Source of the DNA: Trichodelitschia bisporula
Lineage: Eukaryota > Ascomycota > Dothideomycetes > Phaeotrichales > Phaeotrichaceae
Assembly (NCBI GenBank): GCA_010356995.1
Contig: ML996693.1
Location: forward strand, 868,001-932,000
Length of the DNA stretch: 64,000 bases
Direction: 5' to 3'
Shown: positions 55,584-64,000 of the stretch, in pieces
Numbering within the stretch: the stretch's first letter is position 1
Layout of the letters: each line of letters opens with the position of its first letter
Notes under the pieces: model-generated
What the model was told of the DNA's origin: nothing
The model's input: the letters and a program-made list of their open reading frames with translations, nothing else
The model's database searches: none
Program-made: the position numbers and the translations under genes

Positions 55584-57999
55584 CTACCGCCTCCCCCGTG
55601 CCTTCGGCACCATGCTCTCGAACCCATCGTCATCGTCCGAAATCTCATCGTCGCTCTGCCCTTGTTAGCGCAATCGATCGAATACCACAACTCCACAACC
55701 GCCAGGCTCAACACTCACGATCTCAATTGCCGCAGTAGCCTGCGTCCCCGCCGCAGCAGCAGCCCGCCGCGGCGGCCGCTGCGAGTACGAGTCCAGAGTG
55801 GTCTGAGTAGTCTGGCGCGCCGAGCGCGCGGGCGCTTTGGCGGGGGCTTTCTTCGCCGGAGTCTTCTTGGGCGCGGGTTTGGGAGCGGGTTTCTTAGCTG
55901 GGGCTTTGGCGGGGGCTTTGGCCCTGCCGCCGCGCGGGCGGACGAAGAGATCGTCGTTGGTGTCGATCGAGGCCTCTTCTTCGTCTTCGTCATCGTCGTC
56001 GATTACCATTCCTTCCTCCTCCTCCTCTTCTTCGTCGTCTTCCTCCTCTTCAAAGGGTCGCCTGCCACGACCTCGAACCGGAGCAGGCTTCTTAGCTGGT
56101 GCAGGTGCCTTTTTCGCTGGGGCCTTCTTCGAAGCGGCGGCAGCCTTCGTCGCGCGGCCTCGAGCTGGCTTGGGAGCCACGCTCGCAAAGCTCTCTTCTT
56201 CGTCCTCGTCGACGTCCATCTCGTCATCGTCTTCCTCAAGCAACGCACCAGGCTGCTCCTCCCAGTTTCCATCAATGTCGTCATCCCACCCATCCGGCTT
56301 AGGCTTATAACGTGCTTTCCCCTTCTGACGGAGGTGCCCAGCCGCAAAGAGCTCCTCGAGCTTCGAGCGATACTGATCCATCGCCTCCGCCATGTCGTCC
56401 TCCTCGACGCCCTCCGCGGCCAGTAGGTGCTTAAGCTGCGAGCTCAAGCTCTTATTCACAAACACCTCGACACTCTGCTTGTCATCCTTGTCCACGAACT
56501 GACTAACCGCATCCCCAAACGTATTCTGCGGCAAAATCGTCAAGCTCTGCGCCTCAAGAAACTCCTTAATAAGCCGCTCAACGCTGACACGATCGAGCGA
56601 CATATCCGCAAGAAGCGCCTCATCCGGCATCTCCGGCTGATCGCGCGTCCGCCTCGTCGCCTTCGCCTTCTTGCGATGAAACTGCACCACATCATTAACA
56701 TTCGCCACACGCCCCATAAACCGATTCGAAAAGCGCTGCGGATTCTCGCAATCGTAGCGTCCGCCCTCGGGCGCCGAGTACTCGACCCTTAACCTCACAA
56801 TCGGTTTCGGGAACTCGCTGTCGTCGCCGTCGTGCAGGTCACACCACTGCTGGCGCGCCTCGGCAATCAGTTCCTCGACCGCAGCGATGAGGAAGCGGGT
56901 GATTTCGCTGCGGTTGTTTTCGCGCTTCCAGAGGTGCTTGATGGCGGGCTCGTCGGCGAGGATGACTTCGCGCATCACGAATGGGCGTACGGATTTTAGG
57001 CGCACGGGGTCGACTTTGAAGTCCTTCCCGCAGACGGACAGCACGGCGACGTGTTTGGGCACCGCCTCGCCGGGCATCAATGCGGTGGCGACGGAGGACC
57101 CGGGCTGCATGACATGGAACCCCATTTCGGGGTTCAAGCGCGGCTCAATCAGACACTCATGCTCATGCCCCCAAACCACAAGGTCCAAAAACCCAGGCAG
57201 AAAGTTCTCAGGCAAATACCCCGTCGCCGTGTGGGGAACATGGTTCTGATGCACGCTCATGAGGTTGAACCAGTCATCGCGGCTGGCGGCGGGTTGATAG
57301 AACTTGACATGGCCGTCGCGGAAGGTGCGGAAGAGACGCTCGTCGCGGACGTTGCTCAGCCCGTAGAGCGCGAGCTTGGTGCCGCCCTTTTGGAGGAGGA
57401 CGGGCTTGACGGCGATGCGGTCGGATTCGGGGGTGCGGCCGTAGTAGTTGACCAGCCCGGCGACTTGGAGGACGTCGAGCGCAGCGAAGTGGCCCTCCTG
57501 GTACGAGTTAGCTATGCGTAAGGGGGTGGGGGGGGGGAGGACGTACGCCCGTTGGATCGTCGTGGTTCCCGTGGATCGAGAACACAGGAATCGCAACATT
57601 GATATCCAGATCCTCATAATTAACGTGATTAAACACCCTGCCCCCTCATCATCAGCTCCCCCCTCAAAACCCACCCAAACCTACTCACCCAGCAAAGCTC
57701 TCACTCGCATCACTCAGCATCTCCAGCTCACACGGCCGGTCGCCCAGACAATTCATGCGCAGGCTTTGCATGACATGGTACATGCTCTTGCGGCTCGGCT
57801 TGTTCTCATGGAACAGATCGCCGGCCAGAAGGACCATGTCTACGTCGCGCTCCTTCGCTAGACACATTACTTCGTGGAAGGCCTTCCAGCTGTCGTCGCC
57901 GCGCTCCGGGTCGCGCTCGGCGTAGCCGACGTGGTTGTCTGTTGCGACGAGGATGCGGATTGTGTCCGTGGGGGAGAAGGCGGCGGTTGAGGGGGCCAT
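55584..57999 (-). CDS. MRE11: DNA double-strand break repair nuclease MRE11
   Basis: Four exons (57999-57689, 57637-57547, 57497-55719, 55655-55584) encode 750 residues. Mre11 is the Mn-dependent 3'-5' exo/endonuclease of the Mre11-Rad50-Nbs1 complex. Phosphoesterase motifs are all present: [29 protein letters not shown] (exon 2), SVHQNHVPH and VVWGHEHEC. The capping domain follows, then a long C-terminal tail of acidic blocks and [11 protein letters not shown] repeats (DNA-binding type), ending [18 protein letters not shown] and a basic GRR. The last intron (55718-55656, GTGAGT, GCTAAC) replaces a wrong read-through end. I chose 57999 as the start ([17 protein letters not shown]); an in-frame ATG at 58095 would add 32 residues. 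The tail is longer and more acidic than in yeast. Confidence 0.95.
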
Positions 58000-58363
58000 G
58001 GCGACGGACGAGTCGGCGACGAGTCGGCGATGGGTCCGCGAGCGGTAGTGAGCGGTTCGGTGGGTGGTGGGTGGTGATGAAGTCGTAAACCACAATCAAA
58101 AGCTCCGCGTTTCGTACGAAAGCTCCCCTCTCAACGCGTACAAGCCTAACCGGTAGACCCAACACCGAAAGGTACTGTACAAGTTCAAACCGAAAGCTCA
58201 ACTCCGCCCCAAAGATTCCCCCGCGTCGCTGCCTACGCCACGCCGCCGTCGTCGCCGCACCCCGGTCAGACACGTCCTCACGTGCCGCTTGGCTGCAAAA
58301 CCCACCACCACCGCTGTACATCACCACTCGCGGGCGCAAGAGCAAGATAGCCAGATACTCGCG
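58000..58363. promoter_or_regulatory. Bidirectional promoter region MRE11/uS19m
   Basis: 364 bp separate divergent start codons of MRE11 and the mitochondrial ribosomal protein gene, so their promoters overlap. Confidence 0.55.
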
Positions 58364-58855
58364 ATGCAAGCCACGCGCGCGCTCCTCGCGCGCTCAGTCT
58401 GGAAAGGTACACCCCATAGCCTCTCACCCCCTCCCCCCTTCCTCTCATTCCCCGCTAACTCACCACAGGCCCGAACATCGTCCCGTACATCCAACCCCCA
58501 CCCGCCCCAAAGCACACAAGCAGCTAATGGGCACAGTCTCCCCATCGTCAAGCGCAAGCCCGGCGAACCCATCGTCCCCATCCGGACGCAAGCTCGCTCG
58601 GCGACTATCCTCCCAAACTTCGTGGGGTTGAAGTTCGAGGTGCATAACGGGAAGATTTATCACGAGATTACGATCACGGAGGAGATGGTTGGGCATAAGC
58701 TGGGGGAGTTTTCGCCGTATGTTGCTTCTTTCCTTTGGATTCGAGTGTCTTTGGAGGGATATGGGCTTTTGGGGAGTTGGGCTGGGTGGGACGGAAGGCT
58801 AACAGCTCGCAGTACCCGTAAGCGCTTCACATACAAGCAGTCGAAGAACCGGTAA
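58364..58855 (+). CDS. RSM19: Mitochondrial small ribosomal subunit protein uS19m
   Basis: Four exons (58364-58406, 58469-58484, 58537-58716, 58813-58855) encode 93 residues. The uS19 core is clear: RSVWKGPNIVP, then [41 protein letters not shown] and [13 protein letters not shown]. The protein binds the head of the mitochondrial small subunit rRNA. Exon 2 is a 16-nt microexon encoding PNIVP; skipping it loses the most conserved turn of the protein. Introns are 62, 52 and 96 nt, each with CTAAC/CTAAT near the 3' end. Unusually, the whole genomic span is one open frame from the start to the TAA, so the introns contain no in-frame stop. An upstream in-frame ATG (58289) looks like leader. Confidence 0.93.
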   Translation: MQATRALLARSVWKGTPHSLSPPPPFLSFPANSPQARTSSRTSNPHPPQSTQAANGHSLPIVKRKPGEPIVPIRTQARSATILPNFVGLKFEVHNGKIYHEITITEEMVGHKLGEFSPYVASFLWIRVSLEGYGLLGSWAGWDGRLTARSTRKRFTYKQSKNR

Positions 58856-59086
58856 AGCAAAGGTGGGGTGATGGGGCAAGGGCTGGGAACTGTACATATC
58901 ACATAGTATCACAATCACAGCACCTGTCAGCCATCGCAAACAAACTTAGTCCATTGAACCCAATAACGCCATAACCCCTCCTCCACCAATGCACCCCCCC
59001 CCCTCCTCCACATCTATCCGAAAGCCCATATGACAGTGAAAAACCCCACCTAACGCCCCATCCAGCCATCCGTCCCACACCCCACC

Positions 59087-60039
59087 CTAACGGTAGAACT
59101 CCCCGCGCTTAACATTGACCCCATACTCCCCGACCGCCATGCCCAAATCCTCCATCGTAAGAACCGTCCGGCCAGCACCACCACCCTGCCCACCACCGCC
59201 ATAACCCGGGCGCTGCTGGCCCATGCCCGCGCCCTTGCCCGCTGCATCCTTAGCAGCCGCACCTTGAGCCGCCGCGCCCGCCGCACCAGCCGCACCCGGA
59301 AGGCCACCGGCGCCCGCAACACCAATCGCGCCGCTGGCTGTGTTCGAAGCGCGAATGCGCGAGTATTGATAAGCGTCGGCCGCGATGTCTGCCACGAACT
59401 TCTGGGTGGCGAGAGCGAGAAGGCGGGTCAGGCGCGCTGAAGTAGCTGGAGGGGGGGGGAGACCGGCCAGTGTGAGGTAGTAGTTTGTGACGGCGTCGGG
59501 GATCTAGGCGGAGATGTCAGCGGGGAGTCATACCACGAAGGACAAAAGACTGAGGAACGTAAAACCAGTGAGGGGGGGGGAGGGGCAGGTGAAGAGCGGG
59601 GAGGGGAAGAACATACAATCGGCGCATAGTCATCCATACGACCCAGAAACTCCCGAAGGCTCGTGTCCTTCTTCGCCGCAATGCGCGACTCCGCAACCTC
59701 CTTCGCCTCCTGCGTCATGCCCGTCATAGTGGCGTCGCTAATCCCATCGGTCTGCGTGTGGGTGGTGGCCGCGGCCGTCGTCCCAGAGAGCTCAGCGTCC
59801 ATTGGATCGCCGTCAGCGTTATCCGCGTCTTCTGTCTTGATGTTGGAAGGAGGAGAATTATTGTTGTGGATGCTGGTGTTTGTTGCGGGATGCAAGGTGT
59901 GCGAGGCTGCAGAAGCGGAGTTGAGGAATGTGGTAATCGGGTTGGCGGGGCCGGCAGACGCACCCGCATTCACGGAAGAACCAGCACCATTGGGTGTGCC
60001 GGACGCGCCTCCGGCTGTGGAAGAAGAAGCGGCGGACAT
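59087..60039 (-). CDS. TAF10: TFIID/SAGA subunit TAF10
   Basis: Two exons (60039-59617 and 59503-59087) encode 279 residues. TAF10 is a histone-fold subunit shared by TFIID and SAGA. The N-terminal 110 residues are Ser/Ala/Thr disorder. The conserved domain starts [15 protein letters not shown], is split by a 113-nt intron (59616-59504), and continues [41 protein letters not shown]. After a Gly/Ala-rich insert, the end [24 protein letters not shown] is the family's C-terminal helix. The insert between DAYQYSRIR and LTMEDL (about 65 residues) is typical for fungal TAF10 but Gly/Ala-biased here. The intron is the longest in the window apart from cassette choices in the C2H2 gene. Confidence 0.94.
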
Positions 60040-61114
60040 GTTTGCGGTCGTGTGGGGAAGGTCGCGTTCGAGGCACTCGGAGCCCGTGCTTGGCGGAAGT
60101 TGGTGTCGCTGATGGAAAGAGGTGGCGGCAGAAAGACTATCTGCTGGAGTGTTTGATGCGTTATACCAGCCCGAGAAATGAGTGACTGCGAAGTGGTCGA
60201 TGTGGGTTGCGCTGGTTGATGTCAGCGCGCAGTTTGCAGTCGAGTTAAGGCGGCAGTTGCGCCTGCGGCTCTGCTTGCGCGGCTTGGCATGCGGAGGCCA
60301 AGAAGGCTATACCGGAAAAGCTCCCGGTCCGTCTTTACTGAGATGACTTGCGCTGCGCAGCCGCTTACATAAGAAAGGACCTTCTATGCTGATATAAAAC
60401 TCTGCAGACATGCTGAGGTAGTACCGATGGTTCGACTATGAATACAAATGTTCAGGTGTTGTTCGTGCGGTTGGGTGTTTGCAAGCCTTCGGGGGAGTTG
60501 TTGAGGGATCGAACACGCTAGCTGCATTTGGCAACTATTCGGGAGTGAATTAGGAGTCACGTGGATCGCATAAACTCAATGTGAGGCAGTGAGGTGACGG
60601 TGAGACGAGGTGGATGAGTTACATCTTACGTGCGGCATTGAAGAACTAATGACAAGACTTTGGAATATAGGGCGCATCAGGCGCCTCCTCTATGAATCAA
60701 GGAGTCCTGCCTCAGTACTTCTCCAACGGTCCCTTGAAGTCACCTCGCCTCGTCGTCAAGGCAATACTGATATGCATGTCTCATACTTATGTCACATAAC
60801 TACTACAAGGCAAAAGGTCTCCGAGAGGCCTAGGCCTCATACTACTCATACTACAGGGTCCATCCGCCCATCGTCCGTGAATGCATTATCCCAATCGTAC
60901 ACTTTTGCCCACCCACCGTCCAGCCATGGTCGTAAGGAATTCCCCAATGCCCATACAAATCTGCAATATCGCGTAAGATTCAAGCCAAAAAGCCAAAGCC
61001 ACTCGCCTCCGATGCCCAAAGCAAAACCGCGCACTCCTTCCCCTCCTCATTACCATGCGCCGAAAAACACCCACCGCCCCTCTTTTGTCCACCCCGTTCA
61101 CCCAGCCCGGAAAA
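60040..61114. other. Intergenic, TAF10 promoter side
   Basis: About 1.1 kb between the TAF10 start and the TBF1 stop, both on the - strand. No gene seen; frames of up to 175 codons have no recognisable domain. A CACGTG sits near 60557. Confidence 0.6.
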
Positions 61115-63367
61115 TCATCCCGTACTCCCTCCACTAGCCCTTCTCCTCTCCTCCTCCGCCCTCATCCTCTCCCTCGCCTCCAACTTCGCCGCTTGCGCCG
61201 GCGCCCTCGTCTTCAACTCCCCCGTAACCCGCTGCAAGTAAACCGGGACATCGACACCACTCTTCAAGAAGAACAGCTTCAGGTTGCGCGCCTTGTCCTT
61301 CAACTGCACCTGATTGCGATCCTTCAACACCTCACTGATGCTCCCCCCCGCACCATACAGAGCAAGAATCTGGCTCCAATGCGGGCCCTTCACCCGGTCC
61401 AACCCATCCATTAGCGCCTTCTCCTCATCACTCGTCCACGGCCGCCGCTGCGAGGGCGCTCCCGCCCGCCGCCCAAACCCGTTGGCTCCGGATTTCGGAC
61501 TCGGCGTGCCGCGTCCCGAGGCGTAGGACATCGTAAGTGGCACCCCTTTCCGACCCGGGCTGCGTTCGCCGCGGTCCTTGCCCGGCGAGGGTCGCTTCCT
61601 CCGGTCATCGGGGTGCGTTGGCGAGGGCGAGGGGTACATAGGTGCGGCGGAAGAAGGTAGTTGACCGGAAATGGCAGCATGGGCGGCAAGAGTGGCCTTG
61701 GTGATGGGATCCTCAGGAGGAGGCTGGCATTCGTTAGATTAAGAAAGATCTACTTTGAAGGAGAAACATACCTTGCTGCCGTCCATGCCTTCCACTGCAC
61801 GACGCACGCACACGGCCACCTCCTCGAGGAAGTCGGCCCAGCTGTACTTCTGCGGCAGCTGTGCGAGGGCCTCAATGTCGTCCGAGCCTGCAAGCAAGTA
61901 TTGCCTGCGAGTGTTCACCCGCGAAACGAAGTCCTGCTCGCTCGGCGCCAGATGGCTGGGCTCGGTCCTCCGGCGCAGAATGGAGAGCTGCAAATCACGT
62001 GGGAACAAACGCTCCAGCACTTCTTCTTTCGGATAGTCGCTGCCCAGCATAATGGCAATGTACGCCTGCGTTTTAAGTTCCAGAAACAGTGCGCCTTCGG
62101 ATTTCAGCAACCGCGATCCGGTTGGCATGAAGATGTCCAGAAACGCTTCATTGAGCTCCAAGAATGGCACATCCTGCCCGCGGAACACACATGCAACGAA
62201 CGAAGCTAGATTGGCGCGCCGCAGCGTGCGCGTAGCCCCGGGAGGTGCCGCTGCACCGCCCAGATTCAGTGCGCTCGGCGAGAGAAACAGCATATCGCGG
62301 CCAAAATGGCGCTTCGTCTGCTCGAAGAGCGCTTCGATAGCAGCATACGCCTGACCCTTGCCGCCATCGCCAACAGCACCTGACCCTCCAGCCACCGTGG
62401 CCGTGAATCCCGCCACTCCGCCCGTGAGCAGCGTGTCGAGCAGCTGACGCGCCAGATTATCGAGCACAGGCAAGCTCTGTAGCTGCAACACCGGGTCGAC
62501 AGTGGGGTAAGGCCATGAGTAGTTGTCAACAGGCGAGGGGTAAACAGAGGTTTGGTCGGGCGGCATGCAGTAGGCCGGCTGCAACTGGCGCGTCAGCACC
62601 CCATCGCTGGCGTACGAGCTGATTCCGTTGAGGGAATTGCCGTTCATTTCCATGCCGATTGGGCTTTCAGGTGTCACCGCATCGACGCCGTAATATGGCT
62701 CTGGCGGAGCGTGTTGCGCCGCCGCCGCTGCCGCCGCGTACGGGCTGATGTACCCGCCGTTTGCGGACAGCGGCGTACCCGAGTGCACCTCGCCTTGGAT
62801 CATGGACCAGTATTGGTGGTGGTAAGGCCCATAGGAGTCTCGATTGTCTTCGAAGGGGCCCTCGGGAGATGCCGTGCGGGGTGTGTGCTGCTGTTGTGCG
62901 GTGGAATGGCGGAGCTCCTTGTCAAACGCAAAAAGCTGGTGGTGCGTGAGAGGATTCTCCTTGTCATTCAGCGGCGAGTGGTATGGAGACTTGTAGTCAT
63001 CAAGCGCGGGTGCATGGTGTAGGTGATCGTCGGCGAGGCTGGGGTCTAGATCACTCGTACGGCGTCGCTTTCGAGCGCGTGGATTGAGGTCTAGATCCTG
63101 TTGCTGTTGGTGCTGTTGGTGCTGCTGGTGTTGCTGGTGCTGCTGGTGCTGCTGGTGCTGCTGGTGCTGTTGGTGCTGTTGGTGCTGTTGGGTGGGCGGC
63201 GAGGGCGGCGGGGAATTACGCGCATTCTTCCTGGGGAGCAGGGCTGCGAGGTTAGCGGAGTGGTGGCTGAGACTGTGTTGATGGTTGTGGTTATGATGAG
63301 AATACGGTGATTGGGAGCGAGCTAACGGCATCGACGAATGGACGGAGGGCAGGAGCAATTGAGCCAT
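61115..63367 (-). CDS. TBF1: Telobox protein TBF1 (TTAGGG repeat-binding factor)
   Basis: Two exons (63367-61772 and 61723-61115) encode 734 residues. The N-terminal third is disordered, with a long HQQ repeat (see the repeat entry). Residues about 290-530 match the TRF-homology dimerisation region ([49 protein letters not shown]). The C-terminal Myb/telobox follows: [25 protein letters not shown] and the telobox helix [13 protein letters not shown]. Tbf1-type proteins bind TTAGGG at subtelomeres and at ribosomal-protein or snoRNA promoters. The 48-nt intron (61771-61724) joins MDGSK to PPPEDP; without it the frame stops nine codons later. Confidence 0.93.
63099..63190. repeat. 9-bp coding minisatellite (His-Gln-Gln)
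   Basis: About ten copies of a 9-bp unit (TTGCTGGTG / CTGCTGGTG on +) encode HQQ repeats near the TBF1 N-terminus. Confidence 0.95.
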
Positions 63368-64000
63368 GATTGAGCATACCGTGAATGTCCATCCGGTGGG
63401 GGGGGGAGAGAAGAAAGTAAGAGAAGATGTAAGAGGGGAAAGAAGAGAGAAAAGAAGAGAGAAGGAGGGATGAGGGAATAGAAAAGAGAAGAGAAGGAAG
63501 CAACGGCCCTCTAGGCGCGCGCCAGGTTCCCACGAGAATGCAGAGATGGTAAAGAGTAGAGTGGGTTCGGGATTCTGGTAGATGGGAGAGGTCCAGACGG
63601 CCGGTTAAGAAAAGTGATGCAACAAGTTCTCTCAAGCTCTCCCTCCTCTCGGATAGATCTGGCCGATGCCCTAACTAAATCTCTTCGGTGCGGCTTGGCC
63701 TTTAGCGGTAGTGGAGAGGAGCATGGGTAGGTGGTGAGTGCATGTGGATGGGGGAGGGGGAGGGGGAGAGGGAGGGGTAGGAGTAAATAGAGAGAGAGCT
63801 AGGACATGGTGGGGAGACGGAGATACATTGGAGGGAGGGGTGTGAGCAGAGAGAATAGATGGCCTCACGGATCACAACACACGCGATAGATAGACAGAGT
63901 ACGAAGAGAGATGGAATAGATGGATTACTTTAGCACTTGCAGCCAACAGGTCTCACAATCAAGCCACAGGTCAAATTGTCGTCCATCCTAACAAGGCAAT
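63368..64000. other. TBF1 upstream region
   Basis: Purine-rich on the + strand (pyrimidine-rich on the TBF1 strand) with GGGGGA runs, leader-like. No gene seen to the window edge. Confidence 0.6.

Overview
The window looks like chromosomal DNA of a filamentous ascomycete (Pezizomycotina; Dothideomycetes is my best guess, not proven). The reasons are compact genes with 43-113 nt GT-AG introns carrying CTAAC/CTGAC-type branch sites, GC-rich coding sequence, and typical Pezizomycotina families (SSD1, Rds1-like ferritin-fold protein, I78 inhibitor, HIR1, CWF19, NUG1, TBF1). I saw no convincing tRNA, rRNA, transposon, viral relic or CRISPR array. All gene models below were assembled by eye from frames and splice signals; none is supported by transcript data.

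Layout. 1-4 kb: the end of a PUL-domain-like protein, CPD1 (cyclic phosphodiesterase) and GLE1 (mRNA export). 4-11.3 kb: a long pyrimidine-rich leader and SSD1. 13.9-24.8 kb (accessory-looking): a secreted Rds1-like ferritin-fold protein, a patatin/TGL-like protein without its catalytic residues, an intronless GH13 glycosidase, a small lipid-anchor-candidate protein (MGNLCGK start) and a multi-C2H2 factor. 25.4-38 kb: an I78 peptidase inhibitor, then a housekeeping block of RIC1, HIR1, CWF19 and NUG1. 38-50.4 kb: a bHLH factor with an E-box cluster upstream, a homeodomain factor with a very long gene-free upstream region, and a glycerol-3-phosphatase. 51.5-63.4 kb: a long low-complexity protein with an eIF4E-binding-like motif and a 47-nt homopolymer, then MRE11, mitochondrial uS19m, TAF10 and TBF1.

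Themes. Many genes act on RNA (GLE1, SSD1, CWF19, the putative 4E-binding protein) or chromatin and transcription (HIR1, MRE11, TAF10, TBF1, three factors), but I see no pathway cluster; neighbours are simply compact, often sharing divergent promoters (HIR1/CWF19, MRE11/uS19m).

Most notable observation: the last intron of the C2H2 factor (24405-24770) is followed by four tandem ~66-bp units. Each carries its own branch site and 3' splice site, and each opens, in the same phase, a different version of the last zinc-finger helix ending in its own stop. This would allow mutually exclusive choice of the terminal finger by 3' splice-site choice. Other points: a four-copy CACGTG cluster upstream of the bHLH gene, a pseudo-lipase, ~89-bp repeats that start inside the GH13 stop region, and a uS19m gene with a 16-nt microexon whose unspliced form is also fully open.
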